DNA of 64,000 nucleotides from assembly GCF_000212735.1 (NCBI RefSeq), contig NC_015513.1, forward strand, positions 1-64,000, given 5' to 3'. The notes beneath the pieces were generated by a model that did no database searches, had not been told where the DNA came from, and saw nothing but the letters and a program-made list of their open reading frames with translations. Shown piece by piece: positions 44,732-53,951 of this stretch. A program made the position numbers and the translations under genes. Source of the DNA: Haliscomenobacter hydrossis DSM 1100. GTDB lineage: Bacteria; Bacteroidota; Bacteroidia; Chitinophagales; Saprospiraceae. Positions within the stretch are counted from its first letter, which is position 1. The number at the start of each line of letters is the position of its first letter.

Positions 44732-45547
44732 ATGAAAAACCTGATCATCCTTTTTGCTTTTTTGTCGCTGCCCATTTTGGGTGTAGCCCAGTCGAAAAAT
44801 CAGTCTTCAATGGGCAACAGCGGGTTGCTTAAACTCCCCAAGCCCAACAAAGTTTGGGTGTTTCTGTTGGCTGGACAGTCCAATATGGCGGGAAGAGGAC
44901 TGGTAGAAGCTCAAGATACTGTAAGCGACCCACGTATCTTCAGCATCAATGCCCAGGCTGAGGTCATCGTCGCCAAAGAGCCTTTGCACTTCTATGAGCC
45001 GGGTCGGGCTGGGCTGGATTGTGGCTTGTCTTTTGGCAAAGCCTTACTCAAAGGGGTTCCCAAAAAGGTTTCCATTCTACTCCTGCCCACTGCCGTAGGT
45101 GGAAGCGCGATGCGGCAATGGCTTGGAGATTCTACCTACCGGGAGGTTAAACTCTGGTCTAATTTTTTGGAAAAGGTAGCTTTGGGTAAAAAACACGGTC
45201 GAATCAAAGCCGTTTTGTGGCACCAGGGCGAAAGTGATGCGAATGACAAAAACATCCCGCTTTATCCGGAAAACCTGGCCCGCTTGTTGCAAAACTTCCG
45301 CCGTGCGGTAGGCAGTCCTCAACTCCCTGTCTTGATGGGCGAGCTGGGGGCTTTTTCTCAAAATCCGCAACAATGGCAAAAAATCAACCAACTCATCAAC
45401 GCTCATGCGGCCAAGGATCCATTTACGACCGTAATTTCCACCCAGGATTTGCAGCACAAAGGGGATAAAATTCATTTCAACTCGGCCGGGCAAAGGCTCC
45501 TGGGGCAGCGTTTTGCGGAAGCGTATTTGCAAAAGTTTAAACCATAA
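44732..45547 (+). CDS. SASA-domain carbohydrate O-acetylesterase
   Basis: The 271-residue protein has a signal peptide ending GVAQS (about residue 20). The SASA/GDSL-type block I, VFLLAGQSNMAGRG near 44-57, carries the nucleophile Ser; LLLPTAVGGSAMRQW supplies the oxyanion Gly; VLWHQGESDAND near 162 is the conserved HQGE; and DKIHFNSAGQRLLGQRF near 248 has the catalytic Asp/His. Length and motifs fit CE6/sialate-O-acetylesterase-like enzymes that remove acetyl groups from glycans such as xylan. It lies 44 bases after the GH38-like gene. Confidence 0.88.
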   Translation: MKNLIILFAFLSLPILGVAQSKNQSSMGNSGLLKLPKPNKVWVFLLAGQSNMAGRGLVEAQDTVSDPRIFSINAQAEVIVAKEPLHFYEPGRAGLDCGLSFGKALLKGVPKKVSILLLPTAVGGSAMRQWLGDSTYREVKLWSNFLEKVALGKKHGRIKAVLWHQGESDANDKNIPLYPENLARLLQNFRRAVGSPQLPVLMGELGAFSQNPQQWQKINQLINAHAAKDPFTTVISTQDLQHKGDKIHFNSAGQRLLGQRFAEAYLQKFKP

Positions 45548-45564
45548 AGGGCGCTAAGAACAAA

Positions 45565-45657
45565 ATGAAGTTTTACGAAAAATATTACGAAGAAAAAGGT
45601 GATACTACGCTCGTTTTCACCAAGACCAATACCGCCCCGATTGGTACCCAACTGTAG
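45565..45657 (+). pseudogene. Short frame of unknown origin before the sulfatase
   Basis: A 30-codon frame (MKFYEKYYEEKGDTTLVF and on, ending IGTQL) opens 17 bases after the esterase stop. It is not recognised. Together with the fused N-terminus of the following sulfatase it suggests that sequence was deleted here, leaving gene remnants. It could also be chance. Confidence 0.25.
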
Positions 45658-45694
45658 GTGGAATTTGATACATTGTGTAGCAAAAAGCAACATC

Positions 45695-47200
45695 ATGATT
45701 AAGCGTAGACATTTTCTCCACAACACCATCTGGACAAGCAATGGCGTCCTTACTTTTCGCTATCCAATTGGCTGGATCACATCAGGTCTATTGCTAATTG
45801 TTTTTCTTTGGTTGTTGAACACAGCAGCAGTACCCAGTCCAACGCCTCCGCTGGACAGGCCCAATATCCTTTTTTGCATCGCCGATGATTGGTCCCTGCA
45901 CGCCGGGGTGTACGGTGATGCGGTGGTGAAAACGCCACATATAGATCGTATCGCCAGCAGCGGGATAAAGTTCAAAAACGCTTTTTGCGCAGCTCCATCC
46001 TGTTCGCCCTCGCGAGCCGCCATCCTGACTGGTCGGTATCCACACCAATTGGACGAAGGCGGGAATTTGTGGGGAACCCTTCCCAAAAAATACCCCAATT
46101 ACAGCGATTTACTCGAAAAAAGTGGCTATTACGTGGGTATAGAAGGTAAAGGTTGGGGCCCCGGAAAATACGAAGTGGGCGGCTATGCCCAGAATCCTGC
46201 GGGGAAATCTTACAAAAATTTCACAGATTTTTGGCACAACAAACCTAAAAACCAGCCTTTCTGCTACTGGTTTGGCTCACATGACCCTCACCGGCCTTAT
46301 GAAAAAGGCCAGGGCAAAGCGGCAGGCCTTGATCCAACTCAGGTGAAAGTCCCTGCGTGGCTACCCGATACCCCTGAGATACGGGAAGACATTGTGGATT
46401 ACTATTTTGAAATTCAGCGTTTCGACCGCGAATTGGGCGAAATTGTGGAAAAATTGCGACAAAGCGGGGAACTGTCCAATACCCTCATCGTCATTACGGG
46501 CGACAATGGCATGCCTTTCCCCCGCGCCAAAGCCAATGTTTACGACGGAGGTAGTAATGTTCCTTTGATTATTTGCTGGGAAAATCAGCTCAAGGCGCAA
46601 CCTAAAATAGAGGAGACGCTAGTAAGCTTGGTGGATTTGGCACCCACCTTTCTTGAATCTGCCAAGCTACCTATTCCTCTGGAAATGAGGGGTAAAAGTT
46701 TGTTGCCATACTTGACAAAAAAGACTAAATCCCATCGTAGCGAAGTGTTTTTGGAGCGCGAACGTCACGCCAACGTGCGGCGCGACAATCAAAGCTATCC
46801 CATTCGGGCAATCCGAACCAAAGATTTTTTGTACATCAAAAACCTCCAACCGCTGCTGTACCCTGGTGGTGATCCTGAACTGTGGTTTGCGGTAGGTGAG
46901 TACGGAGACGTAGACGGTTCGCCGAGCAAGACCTTGATTTTGAGCGATACCCTGAAATTTCAGCCCTACTTTCAGTTGGCTTTTGCCAAGCGTCCTGCCG
47001 AAGAACTTTACGATTTGCGCATCGATCCTTTTCAACTCAAGAATGTTGCCAATCAAGCACCTTACGGTAAGGTGCAAAAAGCCCTGTTCAAAAAGATAAA
47101 CGATTGGCAGAAAAGTACCCAGGATCCACGCTTTACAGGTGGAGATCCCTTCAGCACCTATCCTTATTATGGAGGTGCGGTCAAAAAAGACTCCAAATGA
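45695..47200 (+). CDS. Sulfatase (S1 family) with anomalous fused N-terminus
   Basis: The 501-residue protein matches type I sulfatases: PNILFCIADDWSLHAGVYGD near 50 has the metal-binding Asp pair; APSCSPSRAAILTGRYP near 100 contains the C-x-P-x-R signature whose Cys becomes formylglycine; HDPHRPYEKG and VITGDNGMPFP supply further metal ligands. It resembles heparan N-sulfatase/S1_8-like enzymes. The first ~20 residues, MIKRRHFLHNTIWTSNGVLT, look like the Tat-type leader of a different protein fused in front of a normal signal (YPIGWITSGLLLIVFLWLL). Cys-type activation needs an FGE or anSME; the FGE-fold protein at 8.9 kb lacks the catalytic Cys, so the maturase must lie elsewhere. Confidence 0.87.
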   Translation: MIKRRHFLHNTIWTSNGVLTFRYPIGWITSGLLLIVFLWLLNTAAVPSPTPPLDRPNILFCIADDWSLHAGVYGDAVVKTPHIDRIASSGIKFKNAFCAAPSCSPSRAAILTGRYPHQLDEGGNLWGTLPKKYPNYSDLLEKSGYYVGIEGKGWGPGKYEVGGYAQNPAGKSYKNFTDFWHNKPKNQPFCYWFGSHDPHRPYEKGQGKAAGLDPTQVKVPAWLPDTPEIREDIVDYYFEIQRFDRELGEIVEKLRQSGELSNTLIVITGDNGMPFPRAKANVYDGGSNVPLIICWENQLKAQPKIEETLVSLVDLAPTFLESAKLPIPLEMRGKSLLPYLTKKTKSHRSEVFLERERHANVRRDNQSYPIRAIRTKDFLYIKNLQPLLYPGGDPELWFAVGEYGDVDGSPSKTLILSDTLKFQPYFQLAFAKRPAEELYDLRIDPFQLKNVANQAPYGKVQKALFKKINDWQKSTQDPRFTGGDPFSTYPYYGGAVKKDSK

Positions 47201-47232
47201 AGCGATTTTTCAACCCTAATCTTTTCAACTTA

Positions 47233-47937
47233 TCAGAGACTGAGTTGGTCACCAATCTGTTTAGCACTTGCTTTCAGCGTCTGAATGATGTCGTTCCGGT
47301 GCTCAGGGGTGCAGCGGTACTCCGGCAAAAACACACTCAACCCGGCAACAACCGTATTATTTACCACGATGGGTACGGCAAAGCCGCGGATGTGCCCGTT
47401 TCCCATAAAGGTCATGGTCAGGCCTTCTTTTTTGATTTGGGCCAGGACTTCGAGCAATTTTTCCATCGAACTCCCCTCCTCCCAAAGTGCTGGATCGGGC
47501 AGGCCATTGTGTTGGATGAAACGCTCTAGTTCTTTTTCGGACAAATAAGCCAGGAGCAAACGTCCACTGGCGGTTTCGTATACATTGCGCTCCGAACGCA
47601 TTTTTACCTGAATTTCCTGCTCCGAGTTGACCACGTGTAAAATGTAGCGCTTATAATTGCGCAATACCCCGAGCAGGCAGGATTCATTGAGCTTCGCGGT
47701 CAGTTTTTCCATGACCTCGCGGGCCGCAATGACCAGATCCTGGCCATAAGGCACTTCATTGGTCAAGCGGTACGCCGCTGGTCCGAGGCGGTAGCCTTTC
47801 TTTTTGCCAATGTGCTCCAGGTACCCTTTGTGTACCAGGGTTTTGTTGATGTTGGCGGCAGTCGCCTGATTGAGTTGGAGTTCATCTGCTATCTCGGTTA
47901 GCGTGATGGATTGCCCGTTGCGTTGGGCAACCAGCAC
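47233..47937 (-). pseudogene. IclR family regulator, 5'-truncated at a deletion junction
   Basis: The 234-codon frame holds most of an IclR protein: a winged helix-turn-helix (TLTEIADELQLNQATAANINKTL) and the C-terminal effector domain (SERNVYETASGRLLLAYLS, IRGFAVPIVVNNTVVAGLSVFLPEY). The first helix and the ATG start are missing: the frame begins only at a GTG (47937) and upstream merges into the antisense of a SusC gene. Relatives begin about ten residues earlier. If the GTG is used, a slightly shortened protein might still be made, so loss of function is probable but not proven. It formerly faced a divergent susC, the expected target. Confidence 0.8.
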
Positions 47938-47939
47938 TG

Positions 47940-48563
47940 GTGTATTATGATTTTGTAAAAACGGGCATCTGGCAGCTCGGCGAAGACGTCGACGCCAAAA
48001 AATATGGTTCCGTTGTTGGTGGCATCAAAGTCAAGGATGTCAATGGCAATGGCAGCATTGATCCTGGCGATCGGCAAATTCTGGGCTCTGATGTCCCCGA
48101 TTTGGTAGGCGGGATGACGCATCGATTCGAGTTCAAAGGTTTTGACCTTTCCGTTTTGACTTTTGCCCGTTTTGGCAGCACCATTCAAAGCCCTTTTCAT
48201 GGTTCATTCCGCTATTTGTCGGGCCGGATCAACCAATACAACATCGATTATTGGACCAAAAACAATCCAACCAACGAATACCCTCAGCCGAATGTCAATC
48301 AGACCTCACCCCTATACGGCTCTACCCTCTCCTATTTTGATGGCTCCTTCATCAAAATCAGGAACATCAACCTGGGCTACAGTTTTGCACCAGCACTGTT
48401 GGAGAAATTGAGGCTGCAATCCTTGCGCATCTACGTCAGCGCCCAAAATCCGCTGGTGTTTTCGCCTTACACGTCCATACACAATGGCATCGATCCCGAA
48501 TTCCCTACCACCAGTACACCTTCGGTCAGAACCTTTTTGCTTGGCATCAACACCAAATTTTAA
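47940..48563 (+). pseudogene. SusC C-terminal fragment
   Basis: The 207-codon open frame matches only the last fifth of a SusC barrel: VKDVNGNGSIDPGDRQILGS (the conserved calcium-loop-like turn), GMTHRFEFKGFDLSVL, SYFDGSFIKIRNINLGYSF and the terminal LLGINTKF. Signal, plug and most of the barrel are missing. The break coincides with the truncated start of iclR on the other strand, so one deletion removed both 5' ends and the shared promoter. The intact susD follows 11 bases later and is now without its transporter and probably without its promoter. Confidence 0.9.
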
Positions 48564-48574
48564 CCATCGCAACC

Positions 48575-50230
48575 ATGAAAAAGAACCTACTTTTCTTCTT
48601 TCTGGGGATCTGTTTTTTCCTCTCCTCTTGTTTGAGTCAACTCGAAGAAGATGTACGCTCGCAAGTTACGGATAGCCATTTGAGCACAGCAGCAGGTTTT
48701 CAGGAGGCGGTCAACGCCTCGTATGCCTCCCTTAAAACGGTTTTTTGTGCCCTGGAAGACAATGGTATCATTCCCCTCCTGACCACGTTTGGCACCGATA
48801 CCTATACCAATGGTTTTGATGGTGGATTCAAAATGATGAATTTTTACAACAGCGACCTCAATCCCCGCACCAACGCCATCACGTTCAATTGGAACAACTT
48901 GTATACCGCCATCAATACGTGCAATGCCGTCGTCAGCCGGGCACCCAATGTAACGGGTTTGACGGATGCGGTGAAAAATACCCGCGTTGCCGAGGTCCGG
49001 TTCATTCGGGCTGAATACTACTTTTTACTGGTGCAGCTGTTTGGCCCGGTTCATTTGTCCCTCAGCGAAACCACCGGGGTACAAACCACGGCGACACGAT
49101 CGCCCGTGAAAGACATTTACGATGCCATTGTCCAAGATCTGGAATTCGCCATTCAGAATCTGCCCATTAACCCTGCGCAATATGGCCGGGTGACCAAACC
49201 CGCCGCCGAAAATTTATTGGCGATGGTTTATTTGGCCCGCGCTACCTCCGAAGCCAAACAAGCGCAGGATTACGCCAAAGCAGCTGAACTGGCCAAGGGC
49301 GTAATCAGCAAATACAATTTTAAACTACTGGATGATTTTGCCAAAATATTTGAACAAGGTTCCGCTGAAAAAAACGCGGAAGTAATCTGGGCCATCCAAA
49401 ACACTAAAGATGTGATCGCCAATGGTCCCGGGAACACCATGCACTTGTATTTCATCATGAAGTACGACGATTTGATCGGGATGCAACGCGATATCGCCAA
49501 TGGTCGGCCTTATGCCCGCTACAAACCGACCGATTTTGTGCTGAATACCCTGTTTGATCGGAAGTTGGATAGCCGGTATGAAAAAAGTTTTAAGCGGGTG
49601 TTTTATTGCAACAAACCGGGCACCTACACCATCAACGGCAAAGCGGTTGCGCTGGCCGCAGGCGATACCGCCGTGTATTTGCCCGATCGGGAATGGAGTG
49701 CCGCCGAAATCAGCCGGGCGAAATACAGCGTGTTTCCGCCCAGCCGTCAAAATGAGCGCGTTTTTCCCACGCTCATCAAGCACCTTGACCCGCAACGTCA
49801 AGGCATCAACGACCAGCCTGGGTCCCGAGACTTCTTGTTTTTTCGGCTTGCCGAAACCTACCTCGTCGCCGCGGAAGCGCTCCTCATGAGTGGAAACAGC
49901 GCCGAGGCCGCCACCTACCTCAATATGGTGCGGCGGCGGGCCGCAAAAAGTGGAGCTACTCCTGCCGAAACGGAAGCCAACCGTCTGGCCATGGAAATCA
50001 CGCCCAACCTCTTGACCCTTGATTTTGTGTTGGATGAGCGCGCCAGAGAGCTACTGGGTGAAGGCAACCGCTGGATTGATTTGGTGCGTACGGGTAAACT
50101 CATTGAAAGGGTAAAAAAATACAATCCCGTTGCTGCCGCCAATATTCAGGACTTCCACGTTTTGCGGCCTATTCCGCAACAACAAATCGACCGCACCGAG
50201 GGTGAGTTCAAGCAAAATCCCGGGTACTAA
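48575..50230 (+). CDS. SusD/RagB-like lipoprotein orphaned by the susC deletion
   Basis: The 551-residue protein has a lipoprotein signal (FFLSSC, Cys near residue 18), the SusD helical core (EVRFIRAEYYFLLVQLFGPV near 135), and the C-terminal signature (FRLAETYLVAAEALLMSGN and LDERARELLGEGNRWIDLVR near 490). The frame is intact. Since a SusD lid needs its SusC pore and the partner gene is destroyed, this gene may be non-functional or use another transporter. A terminator follows. Expression may depend on read-through from the sulfatase run. Confidence 0.92.
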   Translation: MKKNLLFFFLGICFFLSSCLSQLEEDVRSQVTDSHLSTAAGFQEAVNASYASLKTVFCALEDNGIIPLLTTFGTDTYTNGFDGGFKMMNFYNSDLNPRTNAITFNWNNLYTAINTCNAVVSRAPNVTGLTDAVKNTRVAEVRFIRAEYYFLLVQLFGPVHLSLSETTGVQTTATRSPVKDIYDAIVQDLEFAIQNLPINPAQYGRVTKPAAENLLAMVYLARATSEAKQAQDYAKAAELAKGVISKYNFKLLDDFAKIFEQGSAEKNAEVIWAIQNTKDVIANGPGNTMHLYFIMKYDDLIGMQRDIANGRPYARYKPTDFVLNTLFDRKLDSRYEKSFKRVFYCNKPGTYTINGKAVALAAGDTAVYLPDREWSAAEISRAKYSVFPPSRQNERVFPTLIKHLDPQRQGINDQPGSRDFLFFRLAETYLVAAEALLMSGNSAEAATYLNMVRRRAAKSGATPAETEANRLAMEITPNLLTLDFVLDERARELLGEGNRWIDLVRTGKLIERVKKYNPVAAANIQDFHVLRPIPQQQIDRTEGEFKQNPGY

Positions 50231-50237
50231 AAAAACG

Positions 50238-50278
50238 TAGCCACAAAATATTACTTTATCTTGTGGCTATGTTTTTTT
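50238..50278 (+). terminator. Rho-independent terminator after susD
   Basis: tagccacaa (50238-50246) pairs with ttgtggcta (50261-50269), a 9-bp stem with a 14-base loop, followed by tg and seven T residues (50272-50278). It begins 8 bases after the susD stop codon. Confidence 0.8.
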
Positions 50279-50292
50279 CATGACCGTTTACC

Positions 50293-51165
50293 ATGAAACC
50301 AATCCTAAAGATCGTCGATACCCAACAGAGCGAAGCCTTCCAACTGATGAAGGTGATGGATCCCTATTTTTTCCCTTCCTGGCATTTTCATCCCGAATTG
50401 GAAATCATGCTGGTCCAGGAAGGAGCCGGAATTCGTTTTGTAGGCAATAGCATGGAACGTTTTCAAGCCGGAGATCTGGTTTTGTACGGAAGCAATATTC
50501 CGCACCTTTACCGCAGCGACAAGGAGTATTACCAAAAGGACTCCCCGCTCATTTCAAAAGCCACCGTCATCTATTTCAAAGAGAATTTTTTAGGGGAAAG
50601 TTTTTTGCAAGTCCCGTCCATGGCCCCCATCAAAAAACTCCTGGCGCTTTCCCGACGGGGCATCAAATTTAAGGGCAATGCCAAAGCAAAACTCCAGGAA
50701 CTCATTCCCGGACTGGAAGGCCAAAAGAACAGCATTGGCCGGATCATCGACTTGCTGGCGATTTTGAAAATCATGGCCGAAACCAAAGAGTACGACTTGC
50801 TGCTGCAAACGGATTTTACCAAATACGTGAGTGAAAACGAATGTGAACGCATCAATAAAGTATACCAGTTCATCATTGATCATTACACCGAAAACCCAAC
50901 CCTCGATGAGGTATCCGACATTGCCAACATGAGTGCAACCGCTTTTTGTCGCTTTTTTAAATCACATACCCAGAAGACCTATACCCAGTTTTTGAACGAC
51001 ATTAAAATCGACAATGCCTGCCGCTTGTTGCTGGATAAAAAAATGAGCATCTCTCAAATTTGTTTTGAAACAGGTTTCAATAACTTTACCCACTTCAATA
51101 GTCAATTCAAAAAAATCATCGGCATTACGCCCAAGCAGTACCAGGCTACTCATTTGAATCGGTAA
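50293..51165 (+). CDS. AraC family transcriptional regulator
   Basis: The 290-residue protein has an N-terminal cupin domain (WHFHPELEIMLVQEGAG near 30, GDLVLYGSNIPHLYRSD near 62) and a C-terminal AraC DNA-binding domain (~190-288: NPTLDEVSDIANMSATAFCRFFKSHTQ and MSISQICFETGFNNFTHFNSQFKKIIGITP). It is strongly similar in layout to the convergent neighbour on the other strand (51175-52101); the WHFHxExE opening and GxxIPHLY/GKNVPHLF segments match, so the two are probably diverged duplicates. They end 9 bases apart, tail to tail. Confidence 0.93.
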   Translation: MKPILKIVDTQQSEAFQLMKVMDPYFFPSWHFHPELEIMLVQEGAGIRFVGNSMERFQAGDLVLYGSNIPHLYRSDKEYYQKDSPLISKATVIYFKENFLGESFLQVPSMAPIKKLLALSRRGIKFKGNAKAKLQELIPGLEGQKNSIGRIIDLLAILKIMAETKEYDLLLQTDFTKYVSENECERINKVYQFIIDHYTENPTLDEVSDIANMSATAFCRFFKSHTQKTYTQFLNDIKIDNACRLLLDKKMSISQICFETGFNNFTHFNSQFKKIIGITPKQYQATHLNR

Positions 51166-51174
51166 AGTACAGTG

Positions 51175-52101
51175 TCATCTATCCATTTTCTTCCGATAGT
51201 CCACCGGACTTCCCTGAAACTGCTTGCGGAATAAGCGATTGAAATTCGACAGGTTTTTAAAGCCCGACTCGTAACAAATCTCGAGAATCGACCAATCGGT
51301 TTCTTTCAACAAACGGCAACTCTCATTCAGGCGCATTTCGATGACAAAGCTGAGGAAGGACTTCTGTGTGCGCGATTTGAAATACCGGCAAAAGGCCGAC
51401 TCGGACAGATTGACCAATTTGGCCGCAGCCTGGATGGTGATGTCGTTTTTGTAGTGCAGCAGGGCATATTCCAGCACTTTGTGCATTTTTAGGCTGTCTT
51501 TGACATTGATGCCGCTGATGGTATTGATGGAAAGGGGTTGCAATTCGGAGGAAGTAGACAGTAGGCCAAAAATTTCGATCAAACCCTTCAAACGCCCAAT
51601 TTTCCCCGCCTCCAGCATCTCGTATAGAAGGTGTTTGATCTTCATGCGCGTTTCGCCCAAAACCATGATGCCATTCATCGAGAGCGCCAGCACCTGTTTC
51701 ATCTCGCTCATCTCTGGAGCGTTAAAAAATTGCTTGCCCAAAAAACCTTCCAAAAACTGCACCACAATCGAACTGGGTTTGACACTTGAGCCAGCTTGGT
51801 AAAATGAATCATCCGCCTTGAACAAGTGGGGGACGTTTTTGCCAATCAACGCAATTTCCCCTTCCTGGTAGCTGGAAAAACTGTTGCCGATAAATTTCAT
51901 CCCAAAGCCCCGCTCACAATACACCAGTTCGTATTCTTCATGAAAATGCCAAGGCGTTTCGAAGTACGGGGACTCGTATCGATTCACGATGAACGAACTT
52001 CCCGTAGAAAGGGGAAGCTTCTGAAAAAGGGCGTTTTTGTTTAACTTTATTTTGGTCAAAATAGTATCATTAAAAGTTTGTTTGTAGTGGCAAGATAACA
52101 A
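51175..52101 (-). CDS. AraC family transcriptional regulator, paralogue of its neighbour
   Basis: The frame opens at an ATG at 52101 (MLSCHYKQ), giving 308 residues; the conserved cupin starts only near residue 30 (LPLSTGSSFIVNRY), so the true start may be later at a non-ATG codon. Motifs: PWHFHEEYELVYCERGFG, GEIALIGKNVPHLF, then the DNA-binding domain (DITIQAAAKLVNLSESAFCRYFKSRTQ, WSILEICYESGFKNLSNFNRLFRK). It is divergent from the SDR gene with 67 bases between starts, so it is the best candidate regulator of the oxidoreductase cluster at 52-59 kb. Confidence 0.92.
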   Translation of the reverse strand: MLSCHYKQTFNDTILTKIKLNKNALFQKLPLSTGSSFIVNRYESPYFETPWHFHEEYELVYCERGFGMKFIGNSFSSYQEGEIALIGKNVPHLFKADDSFYQAGSSVKPSSIVVQFLEGFLGKQFFNAPEMSEMKQVLALSMNGIMVLGETRMKIKHLLYEMLEAGKIGRLKGLIEIFGLLSTSSELQPLSINTISGINVKDSLKMHKVLEYALLHYKNDITIQAAAKLVNLSESAFCRYFKSRTQKSFLSFVIEMRLNESCRLLKETDWSILEICYESGFKNLSNFNRLFRKQFQGSPVDYRKKMDR

Positions 52102-52168
52102 GAGGAGTTGTTTTTTTGTACTATAGTCCGGTTTAACTTCAACTCATTGGTATTATTCTGACCAAGCC

Positions 52169-52948
52169 ATGCTGAAAAATAAAAAAATTGTCATCATAGG
52201 CGGCACCACCGGAATCGGGCTTTCAGCTGCCAAAGCCTTTGTCCATGCAGGAGCGCAGGTGGTTTTGGTGGGCAGAAATCCGGAAAGTGGCCAGGCTGCT
52301 CAAGCATTGTTGGGCGATAAAGCCGCCGTGATGGCCGCAGATGCTACCGACCCTGCCACTGCCGAAAAGGCCATTGATTTGTGCCTCGAAGCTTTTGGCG
52401 ATTTTGATGGTTTGTACCACGTAGCGGGTGGCAGTGGACGCAAGTTTGGCGATGGCCCGCTGCACGAACTCAGTCTGGAAGGCTGGAACAAAACCTTTGA
52501 GCTGAACCTTACCAGCCTCATGCTCTCCAATCAGGCCGCCATCCGCAGGTTTCGGGCTTTGGGCAAAGCCGGTACAATCCTGAATATGGGTTCCGTATTG
52601 GGTTTTTCACCTTCTCCTAAATACTTCGTCACCCATGCTTACGCGGCGACAAAATCAGCCGTGATTGGATTTACCAAATCCATTGCCGCCTATTACGCTG
52701 CCGATAACATTCGGGTCAATCTCCTGGCACCAGCCTTGGTGGAAACGCCCATGTCGGAACGCGCCAGCAGAGATGAGACCATCCTGAGCTTTGTCAAAAC
52801 CAAACAGCCGCTGGATGGGGGTCGCAACGGCAGGCCCGAAGATTTGGATGGTGCGGCCATTTATTTCATGTCGGATGCTTCCAAATTCACTACGGGCCAA
52901 ACTTTGTATGTGGATGGTGGTTGGGAGGTGTCTGAGGGGCAGTATTGA
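52169..52948 (+). CDS. SDR family NAD(P)-dependent oxidoreductase
   Basis: The 259-residue classical SDR has the cofactor motif GGTTGIGLSAA near residue 11, NMGSVLGF with the catalytic Ser near 146, YAATKSA (YxxxK) near 160, and the C-terminal FTTGQTLYVDGGW closing strand. A VAGGSGRKFG segment stands where NAG usually occurs. Known: classical SDRs oxidise secondary alcohols or reduce ketones of sugars and many small molecules. First gene of the rightward oxidative cluster; a palindromic repeat separates it from the SIS gene. Confidence 0.92.
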   Translation: MLKNKKIVIIGGTTGIGLSAAKAFVHAGAQVVLVGRNPESGQAAQALLGDKAAVMAADATDPATAEKAIDLCLEAFGDFDGLYHVAGGSGRKFGDGPLHELSLEGWNKTFELNLTSLMLSNQAAIRRFRALGKAGTILNMGSVLGFSPSPKYFVTHAYAATKSAVIGFTKSIAAYYAADNIRVNLLAPALVETPMSERASRDETILSFVKTKQPLDGGRNGRPEDLDGAAIYFMSDASKFTTGQTLYVDGGWEVSEGQY

Positions 52949-52952
52949 AACC

Positions 52953-53094
52953 CCGCCTGCGGCGGATGATCTAGACATAATTCCCCCGCAGATCACGCAG
53001 ATTTACGCAGATAATGTCCTTTTTGAAAAAAATCTGCGTAAATCTGCGTGATCTGCGGGCTACTTTTTTCGCTTAAAAGCTCCGCCGCAGGCGG
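52953..53094. repeat. Nested palindromic repeat between SDR and SIS genes
   Basis: The outer arms ccgcctgcggcgga (52953-52966) and tccgccgcaggcgg (53081-53094) pair perfectly over 14 bp. The inner arms cccgcagatcacgcagattt (52985 to 53012) and their complement at 53032-53059 pair perfectly over 28 bp. The inner unit is made of two near-repeats, gcagatcac and gcagattta. The unit atctgcgtgatctgcggg is familiar as a dispersed intergenic repeat in Bacteroidota. It follows the SDR stop by four bases. Confidence 0.92.
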
Positions 53095-53139
53095 TGGCTA
53101 AATTTTCATAATTTCAACTCAACAGAATCGCGAGATCCG

Positions 53140-53946
53140 ATGTCTTATACACAAACCTACCTCCAAAAATGCCAGGGCCTACTGGAAACTGTAGCCCAGC
53201 AAGAAAAAAACATCCAGCGCGTAGCCACCATTTTTGCCAAGTCCATCCTCGCTGGCCGCATGGTCCACGTGTTTGGCAGCGGCCACAGCCGCATCATGGT
53301 GGAGGAAATGTGGCCTCGTTACGGTTCCTTTCCCGGCTTTAATCCCATCGTCGAATTGTCCCTGACTTTTCACAACCTCGTCGTGGGTGCCAATGGGCAA
53401 CGGCAGGCCATGTTTTTGGAAAATATACCCGGCCTGGCTACTCAAATTTTGCGGAATTTCGACCTGTCTGACGTAGATTCGGCGCTGATCATTTCTTCCT
53501 CCGGCTGCAATGTGGTGCCCATCGAAATGGCCGAGTTGTTTCAACAAAAAGGCATCAAAACCGTGGGCATCATTTCCAAACTGCATTCCGAGGCCAGTAC
53601 CAGCAAACGTCCCGATGGCCACAAACTGCAAGACTTCTGCGACATTGTACTCGATTCGGGCGCACCTGTCGGCGATGCGATGGTACACATTGAAAACCTG
53701 GATACCCCCGTGGCACCAGGCTCTACCGTGGGGTCTTGTATGCTCATCAATTGCATCAAAGCCGAGTTGGCCAATTTGCTGACCCAGGCAGGCCACCCGC
53801 CCAAAGTATTGACTGCCGGAGCGGTGATTGGTGCCGAACGTGCCACCGAGTTGTTTCAAGCAGCTTACGACGAGCACGCCCATCGCATTTCGAGGATGTA
53901 CAAAAAAGTGGGGATTCCGAGCTACGTTTCTGAGGAAAACCAATAA
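53140..53946 (+). CDS. SIS-domain sugar-phosphate-binding protein (UPF0309-like)
   Basis: The 268-residue cytosolic protein matches the UPF0309 group of SIS proteins: VHVFGSGHSRIMVEEMWPRYG near residue 45, IISSSGCNVVPIEMAELFQQKG near 118, and DIVLDSGAPVGDA. Known: SIS domains bind phosphosugars and act as isomerases, deacetylase partners or regulators; UPF0309 members occur with amino-sugar or phosphosugar genes. Five bases separate it from the FAD oxidoreductase gene, so the two form an operon. Confidence 0.87.
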   Translation: MSYTQTYLQKCQGLLETVAQQEKNIQRVATIFAKSILAGRMVHVFGSGHSRIMVEEMWPRYGSFPGFNPIVELSLTFHNLVVGANGQRQAMFLENIPGLATQILRNFDLSDVDSALIISSSGCNVVPIEMAELFQQKGIKTVGIISKLHSEASTSKRPDGHKLQDFCDIVLDSGAPVGDAMVHIENLDTPVAPGSTVGSCMLINCIKAELANLLTQAGHPPKVLTAGAVIGAERATELFQAAYDEHAHRISRMYKKVGIPSYVSEENQ

Positions 53947-53951
53947 AGACG

